Below are positions 43,203 to 51,258 of a stretch of DNA of 64,000 bases, piece by piece (position 1 is the stretch's first letter; each line of letters starts with the position of its first letter). Position numbers and translations under genes: made by a program. The stretch covers positions 1-64,000 of the forward strand of contig VXRG01000097.1 in assembly GCA_009838625.1 (NCBI GenBank), in the 5' to 3' direction. Under the pieces are notes generated by a model. That model saw only the letters and a program-made list of their open reading frames with translations, searched no databases and had not been told where the DNA came from. This DNA comes from Caldilineaceae bacterium SB0664_bin_27. GTDB taxonomy: Bacteria; Chloroflexota; Anaerolineae; Caldilineales; Caldilineaceae.

Positions 43203-43640
43203 ATGCTACGCAAAATCCGGTTGGCCGCAGTCGGCCTGCTCCTCCTGATACTCGCCCTCCTTGCCGCGGACTTCATTCAGTCCCTAGTCCGTCTCAACAA
43301 AGTCGTGATTGAAGGCGAGTTCAACAAGGAAAAAGTCGTTTCCGACGGCGAAGATTCAATCATTCTTACGGTCCGTGTCACCGAAAACGGCCAACCGCGC
43401 GTAAACGACACCTTGCAGGCCTGGCTGGAGCCCGGCAACGGCCTCATGATCCCGGAGTGGTCCTACACCGACGAAAACGGCGAAGTCGAAATAACATTCA
43501 CGCCCAATCCGGCCACCGCCTACGATATCAAAACGGACTCAATCATTAACGTCATCGACATCAACATCGGGCGCTGGCTCGAGGTAGACAAGAGCTTCTC
43601 CATTGAAGTGCCCGTCGAAATCCCGCTTTCCTCAGACTGA
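43203..43640 (+). CDS. Small membrane-anchored Ig-like (Big_1-type) protein
   Basis: Unrecognised 145-residue protein. A basic N-terminus and membrane helix (about 6-23) are followed by one beta-sandwich domain. Its 'DSIILTVRVTENGQPRVNDTL' and 'SYTDENGEVEITFTPNP' segments resemble bacterial Ig-like domain 1 as in invasins. ATG at 43203 is preferred over an in-frame start at 43158, which would fall in the preceding stem-loop. It lies between the binding protein and permease genes on the same strand, an unusual place that suggests an accessory role in the importer, for instance holding the binding protein near the channel (inference). Confidence 0.7.
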   Translation: MLRKIRLAAVGLLLLILALLAADFIQSLVRLNKVVIEGEFNKEKVVSDGEDSIILTVRVTENGQPRVNDTLQAWLEPGNGLMIPEWSYTDENGEVEITFTPNPATAYDIKTDSIINVIDINIGRWLEVDKSFSIEVPVEIPLSSD

Positions 43641-43805
43641 ACCGGGGCGCGCCAAAACGATACGCAAGAAGTGAACTGCAAAATTCCCGTTCTCGAAGAA
43701 TTATCGTTCTCGTTGTTTTCTTAGAGGCCTACCCGCAATGTCAATGGAACTCATACTTCCTCCCCGATCTGAGGACCTCCAAATGGAGAAGCTCAGGGTG
43801 ACAGC

Positions 43806-44783
43806 ATGACAGAAGGTACAGGAACCGCCGAACAGGGCAGTGTGGCAGACCTCTCAACAAGAACTCCTACAAGGTCGGGAGACCTCTCAACCTGGCAGGC
43901 AATGCGCCGTTCCTGGCAGGCCTACGCCCTTCTTGCCCCCGTCTTCATCCTCCTCCTCATCTTCAACTACTACCCGCCCATCCTCGGCCTTCTTCGCGCC
44001 TTCTACCGCTGGCGTCCCGGAGTCGAAGCCAGCTTCGTCGGCCTGCAGCACTTTGGCGTCTACTTCACCTCGCCCGAAACGCCGCGCGAGCTCTTCAACA
44101 TGTTCAAGCTGCTCGCCTTCTTCTTCTTCTCAGGCGCAGTCATCCCTTTCATCATGGCCGTACTCATCTTCCGTATCCGCGACACCGAGTCCAAGGAACT
44201 CTATCGCCTCTTTCTCATCATCCCCATGCTCGTGCCGCTCATTGTCGTTATCCTCCTCTGGAAGCAGATCTACGACCCTAACCTCGGCGTCATCAACGGC
44301 CTGTTGGAACAGTTCGGCCTGGGTTTCCTGGCGCGCAACTGGCTTGGCGACACCGCCACCGCTCTCTACGCCATCATGTTTATGGGTTTCCCCTGGGTCT
44401 CAGGTGTCGGCACCCTCATCTATCTGGGGGGCCTCGGCCAGATTTCCGAATCGATTTTCGACGCCTGCGAAGTCGATGGCTGCACCGGCCTCCGCCGCAC
44501 TCTCCGGATAGACCTGCCCCTCGTCTTGGGACAAGTGCGCCTCATGACGATCCTCGCAGTCATTGCCGGCGTCACCTCCTTCCAGACGATCCTTGTGCTG
44601 ACCGACGGCGGCCCCGGCTTCGCCACCATGGTGCCCGGCCTGACCATGTTCCACAAGGCCTTCCGCACCCAGCAATTCGGCTACGCTGCCTCCATCGGCA
44701 TGGTCCTTTTCGTCATCACCTTTACCGCGACGCTGGCCGTCAACCGCACAGTTCATCCCGCCGTTGAAGACGTCCGCCACTAG
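43806..44783 (+). CDS. Sugar ABC transporter permease, MalF/UgpA type
   Basis: First permease of the second sugar importer, 325 residues. A 35-residue hydrophilic N-terminus precedes the first helix, 'YALLAPVFILLLIFNYYPPI'. The EAA loop 'CEVDGCTGLRRTLRIDLPLV' and six helices are evident. The next permease gene follows after 41 bases. About 165 bases separate it from the small Ig-like gene upstream. Confidence 0.92.
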   Translation: MTEGTGTAEQGSVADLSTRTPTRSGDLSTWQAMRRSWQAYALLAPVFILLLIFNYYPPILGLLRAFYRWRPGVEASFVGLQHFGVYFTSPETPRELFNMFKLLAFFFFSGAVIPFIMAVLIFRIRDTESKELYRLFLIIPMLVPLIVVILLWKQIYDPNLGVINGLLEQFGLGFLARNWLGDTATALYAIMFMGFPWVSGVGTLIYLGGLGQISESIFDACEVDGCTGLRRTLRIDLPLVLGQVRLMTILAVIAGVTSFQTILVLTDGGPGFATMVPGLTMFHKAFRTQQFGYAASIGMVLFVITFTATLAVNRTVHPAVEDVRH

Positions 44784-44824
44784 AGCAGACTGAGGAAGCA
44801 GTTGCAGTTCAAGGAGATCAGCAA

Positions 44825-45721
44825 GTGAGTACCACAACCTCCACCCAGGTCGCTCCCTCCACCCGGCGCCCCCTGCGCTACTACCAGATCGGATCGCACC
44901 TGTTCATCACCGTCATGCTGCTCCTCTCACTCATACCCACTTATCTGCTGATCACCTGGTCCTTCAAGAACGGCCTCCAATATCGTTGGGAACGTTGGGC
45001 CATCAGCTTCCCGTTGCGTTGGAGCAACTACGGCGCCGCCTGGGAAATCGTCGGCGATTATATGATCAACACCATCATCGTCGCCTTCATCGGCCTCATG
45101 GGAATGCTCCTGCTCTCGCTCATCGGAGGCTACGTCTTCGCCCGCATGGACTTTCCCTTCCGCGAAACGCTCTACTACGCCATCATCGCCCTCCTGATGG
45201 TCCCTTGGGTCCTCTCCTTCATCCCCGCATACATGGTCTACGTGCGCCTCGGCCTGCTGAACACTCGCTTGTCTCTGATTATCCCCGAACTGGCGGGCGG
45301 CCCTATCTTCGGCATCTTCCTCATGCGCGCCTTCATCGCCGGAATCCCGGAGGAGCTGTTCGAGTCCGCCCGCTGTGACGGCGCCGGCGTCCTCGACCTC
45401 ATCGGCCGCATCACCCTGCCGCTGTCACTGCCCGGGCTCGCCACCCTGGCCGTCCTCAACTTCATCGGCGTCTGGAACTCCTTCCTCTGGCCGCTGGTCA
45501 TGATCCAGGATGACGCAAAACAGATGATCGCGGTCGGACTCTACAAGCTGGCCCGGTCCGCCACCTACGGCGGCGTCGCCGGTTGGACCAGTCAGGACTT
45601 CGGCGTCTGGGGACCGCTCTATGCCGGCTATGTGATCGCTTCACTCCCCCTCGTTCTCCTGTTTATCGTCCTCGGCAAATTCTACGTCGAGGGCCTGGTC
45701 GACTCCGGCATCAAAGTCTGA
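44825..45721 (+). CDS. Sugar ABC transporter permease, MalG/UgpE type
   Basis: Second permease, 298 residues, starting with GTG; AAGGAG at 44811-44816 is well spaced and supports that start. The MalG-type beginning 'LIPTYLLITWSFKNGLQY' and EAA loop 'ESARCDGAGVLDLIGRITLPLSLPG' are clear. The GH32/43-like gene follows after 86 bases. No ATPase gene is linked. Confidence 0.93.
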   Translation: MSTTTSTQVAPSTRRPLRYYQIGSHLFITVMLLLSLIPTYLLITWSFKNGLQYRWERWAISFPLRWSNYGAAWEIVGDYMINTIIVAFIGLMGMLLLSLIGGYVFARMDFPFRETLYYAIIALLMVPWVLSFIPAYMVYVRLGLLNTRLSLIIPELAGGPIFGIFLMRAFIAGIPEELFESARCDGAGVLDLIGRITLPLSLPGLATLAVLNFIGVWNSFLWPLVMIQDDAKQMIAVGLYKLARSATYGGVAGWTSQDFGVWGPLYAGYVIASLPLVLLFIVLGKFYVEGLVDSGIKV

Positions 45722-45807
45722 CATTGTCTCAATTCCACCCAGCAGCAAAGCGGACCTCTGGTCCCGAACTGCCCGCTGCTGCAAACCCGCTAGGGAAGCC
45801 ACACAAA

Positions 45808-47190
45808 ATGACTACCTCAACTCAGTCCATGTTCTTCAAATCCAAGGGCGTCAACGCCCACTGGGATACCTGGATGTTCTACCACGAGGGCACATTCTAC
45901 CTCTTCTACCTCATCACCGAGTACAGCCCCGGCGAGGGCTTCGGCCTCGCCACCTCCCCCGACGGCGTCACCTGGACCGACCACGGCTGGGCCATCAAAG
46001 CTTCCGACAAAATGGTCACCTACCTCGGCACCGGCGCCGTCTGGAAGTCACCCGACTTCGACAGCAGCGGCCGTTTCATCTGCAACTACTCCGAATGGCG
46101 CGTCGAAGAAGACGGCCGCCAGACCCAGAACATCTTCTTCGCCCATAGCGAAGACCTCATGAACTGGACCAAATTCGGCGACGACCACATTTTTCGAGTC
46201 GACTCCCGCTTCTACGAGCAACACGGCCGGTGGGACTGCATCTTCCCCCTACCCCGTCCTGAGGGCGGCTACTACGGATACTGGACCGCCACGCCCAAAG
46301 ACGCAGTCGGCTTCGGCTTCGGTCGCAGCGACGACGGCGTTCACTGGGAAGCCCTGCCCTCCCCCGAGCTCATCTGGGAAGGCGCCGACCCGCCCAAAAG
46401 CATGGAGGCCGGCGCTGTCGCTGAATTCAACGGCAGATACTACGCCATCGTCGGCCAGGGCTCTAGGACCATGAAGACCATGATCGCCGACAATCCCGCC
46501 GGCCCCTACTCGGTCGCCCCCGTAAACTACGCCCTTCTCGAGAACTCCGGCGAGCACAAACACACCTACTTCGCCCGCTTCCTCCGCACGCCCGACGACA
46601 TCCTCGTCAACCACCACGCCGTAACCCGCTTCCAGCTCGACACAGGCCGCGACATCTGCTACTGGGCGCCATTGAAGAGAGCCTTCGTCGACGAAGCCGG
46701 CACCCTCTGGTTCGGCTACTGGCAAGGCAACGAAGCTCTGAAGAAAAATGCTGTCTCGACGCAATTCGCCGCTCAGGGCGGACGCGTCCAGATAGCAGGC
46801 ACATTGGTGGACACCGCGGGAGGCGTAGTAATCGAAGGCAGCGTAACTCTCCCCACAACCGGACAACCGGAAACAGACTGGCCCGGCCTCTACATAGAAT
46901 ATAGTGCAGGCCTGGGCAGCTACATCCAGGTAGGCCCCGCCGGCGTCACCCATTTCGGCCTGATGGCCGAGTCCGAAAACCATGCCCAGCGCGAAGACGT
47001 CATGGCCCGCGCCTGGCCATTCGGCGACACTGTTGTTTTCCGCACTCTCCTTAAGGAATCAGTCCTCGAACTCTATCTGGACGACCTCCTGATCCAGTCC
47101 TACAGCCTCCCTGCCGAAGCCAACGGCCGCATCGGCCTTCTCAACCCCATCGGTCAAACTCAAGAGGTTCAGGTCTGGAACGCCGTCTGA
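45808..47190 (+). CDS. GH32/GH43-like five-bladed propeller protein with jelly-roll tail
   Basis: A 460-residue protein with repeated 'W-D-T-W-M-F-Y-H-E-G-x-F-Y-L-F-Y' and 'SEDLMNWTKFGDD' style strands, typical of the beta-propeller of glycoside hydrolase clan GH32/43/62/68. The last 150 residues form a beta-sandwich ending 'NPIGQTQEVQVWN', as in GH32 enzymes. D20 and the 'MEAGAVAEFNGRYY' block sit where nucleophile and general acid are expected, but assignment is tentative. The longer reading frame from 45583 overlaps the permease gene and is rejected. No signal peptide, so it would act on imported oligosaccharide. Confidence 0.8.
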   Translation: MTTSTQSMFFKSKGVNAHWDTWMFYHEGTFYLFYLITEYSPGEGFGLATSPDGVTWTDHGWAIKASDKMVTYLGTGAVWKSPDFDSSGRFICNYSEWRVEEDGRQTQNIFFAHSEDLMNWTKFGDDHIFRVDSRFYEQHGRWDCIFPLPRPEGGYYGYWTATPKDAVGFGFGRSDDGVHWEALPSPELIWEGADPPKSMEAGAVAEFNGRYYAIVGQGSRTMKTMIADNPAGPYSVAPVNYALLENSGEHKHTYFARFLRTPDDILVNHHAVTRFQLDTGRDICYWAPLKRAFVDEAGTLWFGYWQGNEALKKNAVSTQFAAQGGRVQIAGTLVDTAGGVVIEGSVTLPTTGQPETDWPGLYIEYSAGLGSYIQVGPAGVTHFGLMAESENHAQREDVMARAWPFGDTVVFRTLLKESVLELYLDDLLIQSYSLPAEANGRIGLLNPIGQTQEVQVWNAV

Positions 47191-47230
47191 GAAGACTGAA
47201 GTTCACTTTCTCATTGATTTGTCCGACTCA

Positions 47231-47252
47231 GAGGGCCTTCTCCGAGGCCCTC
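47231..47252 (+). terminator. Terminator-like hairpin after GH32/43-like gene
   Basis: GAGGGCCT (47231-47238) pairs perfectly with AGGCCCTC (47245-47252) around a six-base loop, 40 bases past the stop. There is no U-run, so strength is uncertain. Confidence 0.45.
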
Positions 47253-47410
47253 ACAGGATGAGATGATGTGATCTTCGTGGCCCTCAGCCGACAAAGAGAG
47301 AGTCTTCCGCGGCTCACCATGGCCCCAGGCGGACTGAGTTGTCTCTGCCCTTGCATAACCCGGTTCAGACAGTCATCCAAAAGCCTTGAACAATCAGCCG
47401 GATACCGCCA

Positions 47411-48265
47411 ATGACACTCGTCCTAAGCACTGAGCAATGTGACTTCTACAAGACCTACGGCTACCTGCACGCCCCCGCAGTCATTCCCTCCGACCTCCTC
47501 GACCTCATGACAACAGTCCTCTCCCGCTGGGCCGACGACACCATCAAGAACTGGCTTAGCGAAGGGCTGATCGACAACCCCCGCAACGACCTCGACCTCC
47601 AGCACCGGCTCGCCCACCTCTGGGAAGCCGCCGGCAGGCCGCAATACATCCGCAGCCCCCGCCGCGACCTCCTCAGCCGCGAGATGTACGACATCCTCGT
47701 CCACTCGTCCCTTCTCGCCCTCGCCCAAGACCTTCTCGACACGCCCGAAATTTCCGTCCACGGCATCTTCAATGCCCGTCCAAAACTCCCCGACCAAATC
47801 TGGACCCAGACCCCATGGCACCAGGACGCCCAATACTACCGCGACGCCGAACAGGTCCACGTCACCTCCATCTGGATGCCCATTCAGCCTGTCACCGAAC
47901 ACAACAGCTGCCTCCAGGTTGCTCCCGGCCTCCACCGCGGCCCGCTTCACGAAGGCTGGAACGACCCCGAAACCGGCTTCCTCGGCCTCGCCCCCGAAGT
48001 ACGGGAAAGCCTGCAAGGCGTATCCATCGAAATGCAACCTGGCGACGCCCTCTGTTTCACACAGATCACACCCCACCGCGCCCTCCCCAACCGCTCCATC
48101 CAGGTCCGCTGGTCCATCGACGTGCGCTACGAGCCCACCGCCCAGGCCACTGAAGCCGGCCAAAAGCAGGGCTTCATTGCCCACAGCCTGAGCTCACCAA
48201 GCACGATTCCAACCTATGAAGAGTGGCTGAAGAAGTGGGAGGAGATTCCCTCGGGGAGCTACTGA
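47411..48265 (+). CDS. Phytanoyl-CoA dioxygenase (PhyH) family protein
   Basis: Fe(II)/2-oxoglutarate oxygenase, 284 residues. The iron ligands are H137-Q-D139 and H222, with R233 as the likely 2-oxoglutarate anchor in 'QVRWSIDVRY'. The latter block and 'PHRALPN' resemble the next gene product, so the two form a pair within the window's five PhyH proteins. Its stop is about 80 bases before the next start. Substrate unknown; location suggests the compound handled by the upstream importer and hydrolase. Confidence 0.9.
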   Translation: MTLVLSTEQCDFYKTYGYLHAPAVIPSDLLDLMTTVLSRWADDTIKNWLSEGLIDNPRNDLDLQHRLAHLWEAAGRPQYIRSPRRDLLSREMYDILVHSSLLALAQDLLDTPEISVHGIFNARPKLPDQIWTQTPWHQDAQYYRDAEQVHVTSIWMPIQPVTEHNSCLQVAPGLHRGPLHEGWNDPETGFLGLAPEVRESLQGVSIEMQPGDALCFTQITPHRALPNRSIQVRWSIDVRYEPTAQATEAGQKQGFIAHSLSSPSTIPTYEEWLKKWEEIPSGSY

Positions 48266-48348
48266 TCAAACTTTCCCCATCTGAGCCTTGCGCAGTATAA
48301 TTCCATCAAACCAAGCCACCGCAACCGCCCGCGCCACCACCCGGACCT

Positions 48349-49320
48349 ATGACCATGAGCCTCACACCAGACGAACTTGTCCTCTTCCACCGCCAGGGCT
48401 ACCTGCTCAAAACTGGCCTCTTCACCGCCGAAGACCTCAAACCGCTCCAGGACGCCCTGACCGAGGTCATCGATCAATGCGCCCGCGAACTGCAGGCCGA
48501 CGGCAAACTAACCAACATCCACGCGGACCAGCCCTTCGGACGCCGCTTGGCCAGCATCCACGCCGAAAATGAAGATGCCGGCAAAGAAATCACCAGCAAG
48601 GTCATGGGCAAAGGCGGAGGCGGCTACAACGGCCCCGCCATGTTGCAAACGATCCGCCACCCCGCCCTCCTCTCCTGCATCGAGAGCCTCGTCGGCCCCG
48701 ACATCATCGGCTCATCCGTCTACCGCATCCGCCCCAAGCTTCCCGGCTGGGACCGCGGCGAAGTCCCCTGGCACCAGGATTCGGGCTATTTCCTCGCTCA
48801 CTGCGACCGCCACCTAATCGTCACTTGCTGGGTCCCCCTCGTCGACGCCACCCTCGAAAACGGCTGCCTCCACGTCATGCCAACCGTGCACAAGACCGGC
48901 ATCCTCCGCCACTACACTGAGGGACACGCCGGCTTCCTCGAAGTCCCGGACGAAGACCTGCCTTCAGTCGAACCCGTCCCCGTCCCCATGAAGGCCGGCG
49001 ATGTTCTCCTCCTCACCAACCTCACCCCCCACGCCTCCTTTGCCAACAACACGAACGTGGTGCGCTGGAGTATCGACCTTCGCTACCAGAGCGCCAACGT
49101 ACCCAACAACGTCGAAGAAGAACCCGCCTCCTACACTACCGAACGCGATCCCGTCACCATGGCCTGCTATCCGCCCGAAGCCGACTTTGTCATCCGCGAT
49201 CAAAGCGACCCGTCGCGAGAAGTCCACTCTGCCGACCAGTTTAGGCAGCTGCGCCAGCGCTACGAAGAAACCCGCCCCAACATCCCCGGTCGCGGCTGGA
49301 CGCCCTTGCAAGAGCGCTAA
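48349..49320 (+). CDS. Phytanoyl-CoA dioxygenase (PhyH) family protein
   Basis: Fe(II)/2-oxoglutarate oxygenase, 323 residues. Ligands are H142-Q-D144 and H228; R239 lies in 'VVRWSIDLRYQ'. It is larger than its neighbour because of an insert near 55-95 containing Gly-rich 'MGKGGGGYNG'. An internal ATG two codons downstream (48355) could also serve as start. It is probably co-transcribed with the preceding PhyH gene. Confidence 0.9.
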   Translation: MTMSLTPDELVLFHRQGYLLKTGLFTAEDLKPLQDALTEVIDQCARELQADGKLTNIHADQPFGRRLASIHAENEDAGKEITSKVMGKGGGGYNGPAMLQTIRHPALLSCIESLVGPDIIGSSVYRIRPKLPGWDRGEVPWHQDSGYFLAHCDRHLIVTCWVPLVDATLENGCLHVMPTVHKTGILRHYTEGHAGFLEVPDEDLPSVEPVPVPMKAGDVLLLTNLTPHASFANNTNVVRWSIDLRYQSANVPNNVEEEPASYTTERDPVTMACYPPEADFVIRDQSDPSREVHSADQFRQLRQRYEETRPNIPGRGWTPLQER

Positions 49321-49750
49321 CGAACAGTCTTCAAAGCGCAACTTTATTCGTCGCATCCGCTGCGGCCCGGCGCCCCAGCCGGAATGGGGCCCCCCAAGTT
49401 CCGATAGACAAGAACGAGAAACCAGGGCTTGTTGCCTTTTGTCTGAACAGTGACTGCCGGGTGCAGAGTTCGGCAGACCCCCAAAGGCAGCCCGAATCTC
49501 GCCCCTGCATTGGACTGCACCGCCCGTCAGCGCGAAGTGCGGACTTCCTGTTTTTGATGTATAATTTGCTCCCGGGAACGCGCTCCCGCACTTACCGCCG
49601 CCCCCGGCAAAGTCGCCGCAGCTGAAGCGGACGTACTCTGAAAGCGCGCACCCAAGCTTCTCTTGCTCAGGCAAGCCTGGAAACGACAGATTTCGCCCGC
49701 GAAGACGCGCCCCTTGCGCCCGCTTTCGACGCAACTCGCGCAGTCTGCCA
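49321..49750 (+). other. Upstream region of the desaturase-Rieske cluster
   Basis: No gene seen. A perfect TATAAT (49560-49565) about 230 bases before the first fusion gene is the best promoter clue; no matching -35 box was found. The leader after it contains small GC-rich hairpins but no known riboswitch was recognised. Confidence 0.4.
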
Positions 49751-49781
49751 CTTGTAAGTCCCCTGACCGGTCATGTACAAG
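49751..49781 (+). promoter_or_regulatory. Palindromic operator-like site before the first fusion gene
   Basis: A perfect 10-bp palindrome TGACCGGTCA (49764-49773) is flanked by CTTGTA (49751-49756) and TACAAG (49776-49781), which are complementary. The site ends next to the AAAGGAGAA ribosome-binding site of the gene at 49796. It could bind a dimeric repressor or act as an RNA hairpin masking translation. Confidence 0.4.
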
Positions 49782-49795
49782 AAAGGAGAACTTCC

Positions 49796-51202
49796 ATGAG
49801 TGTAAAGGCGATCCCCAGAGACTACAGCCTCTCCGGCGGCCACCAGGACGCCATTGAGCTCGACAATGACCGCATCGTTGAGAAGATGGAAGAAACCTGG
49901 TGGAAGCCAAAGCTCTCACGCCAGCAGATGAGAGAGATCATGCAGCGCCGCGACGGCCCCGCCCTCCGGCATTACGGCCTCTGGTTCGTCCTGCTTGCAG
50001 CCAGCGCCTACCTCGCCGTCATTTCCTGGGGAACCTGGTGGGCGATCCCTGCTTTTCTCATCTACGGGACCATCTATTCCTCGTCCGACGCAGGCTGGCA
50101 CGAATGCGGCCACGGCACACCGTTCCGCACGCACTGGCTAAACGAACTCCTCTATCACGTCAACTCCTTCATGACCATGCGCGAAGCCTACATGTGGCGC
50201 TGGAGCCACTCCCGCCACCATACCCACACCTACATCGTCGGCCGCGACCCCGAAATCCAGGTCCAGCGACCCGCCGACCTGCTAAAAATCGCCATGGACT
50301 TCTTCTATCTTCGCAGCGGCCCACCTGAAGTCTGGCGCGTCGTCCGCAATGCATTTGGCCGGCCTAACTCGGACGTCCTCGACTTCATGCCGGAGCGCGA
50401 GCTGCCCAAAATGTACTGGTCCTCTCGCATCTGTCTCGCCATCATCGCCGCCTTCGCGGTCTGGTCCATCGCCATCGGCAGCTTCCTTCCCATGATGTTC
50501 GTGCTCCTGCCCCGCTTCTACGGCGGCTGGCTGCACCAGCTTCTCGGCCTCACCCAGCACGCCGGTCTTGGAGAGGACACATACGACCACCGCGAGAACA
50601 CGCGCACCGTCTTCGTCAACCCGGTCTTCGCCTATCTCTACATGAACATGCAGTACCACATCGAGCATCACTCCATGCCGATGACCCCCTTCCACGCCCT
50701 GCCCAAACTGCATGAGGCCGTCAAGGATCAAATGCCCCCGCCTTACAGGAGCCTCTGGGAGTGCTACAGGGAGATGATCCCCGCCCTGATCAAGCAGGCC
50801 ACCGGCGATCCCGGGTATCAGATCATGCGCCCCATCCCGCAGGAGGCGGAAAGCGAGACCGCTGAAACGCCTGCCGCCGCAGAGTCCTCAGGCGAGTGGG
50901 TCGAAGTCTGCCCGGTCGAAGACCTTGAAGAAGAAGACGTCATCCGCCTCGACCACGGCAGCCGCACCCTAGCCGTCTACCGCCTCAAAGGCGACAGGTT
51001 CTACGCCACCGACGGCCTCTGCACGCACGAGTACGCATACCTCGCAGACGGCCTGGTTATCGACGAAGTCATCGAATGTCCGCTCCATAACGGTCGTTTC
51101 GACATCACCACAGGCCGCGCCCTGCGCGCCCCGGCCTGCGACCACCTCGAAACCTATCCCGTCGAACGCCGCGGCAACACGCTCTACGTACGCGTCGCTT
51201 AA
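49796..51202 (+). CDS. Desaturase-family oxygenase fused to Rieske ferredoxin (MocD-MocE-like), copy 1
   Basis: A 468-residue fusion. Residues about 55-335 are a membrane desaturase/hydroxylase-type di-iron domain with histidine boxes H102-E-C-G-H106, H138-S-R-H-H142 and H288-I-E-H-H292, plus H255/H265 in 'QHAGLGEDTYDH'. After an acidic linker (350-380), residues 380-468 form a Rieske [2Fe-2S] domain with C409-T-H411 and C428-P-L-H431. In rhizopine-catabolising rhizobia, MocD (desaturase-like) and MocE (Rieske) are separate and are thought to demethylate 3-O-methyl-scyllo-inosamine. Here they are one chain, and no MocF-type reductase is nearby. Oxidative O-demethylation or hydroxylation is therefore the best guess. 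Confidence 0.88.
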   Translation: MSVKAIPRDYSLSGGHQDAIELDNDRIVEKMEETWWKPKLSRQQMREIMQRRDGPALRHYGLWFVLLAASAYLAVISWGTWWAIPAFLIYGTIYSSSDAGWHECGHGTPFRTHWLNELLYHVNSFMTMREAYMWRWSHSRHHTHTYIVGRDPEIQVQRPADLLKIAMDFFYLRSGPPEVWRVVRNAFGRPNSDVLDFMPERELPKMYWSSRICLAIIAAFAVWSIAIGSFLPMMFVLLPRFYGGWLHQLLGLTQHAGLGEDTYDHRENTRTVFVNPVFAYLYMNMQYHIEHHSMPMTPFHALPKLHEAVKDQMPPPYRSLWECYREMIPALIKQATGDPGYQIMRPIPQEAESETAETPAAAESSGEWVEVCPVEDLEEEDVIRLDHGSRTLAVYRLKGDRFYATDGLCTHEYAYLADGLVIDEVIECPLHNGRFDITTGRALRAPACDHLETYPVERRGNTLYVRVA

Positions 51203-51258
51203 AGCCGCAAAATGCGCATTAGCCTCCTGACTGGGCGGCTTTTGTGAGGAGTTCAGCC

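Noticed and set aside
49796-51202. Simple annotation as a fatty-acid desaturase
   Set aside because: The C-terminal Rieske domain and the MocA/isomerase/SDR neighbours point to a MocD-MocE-type oxygenase instead; a lipid role is not excluded.
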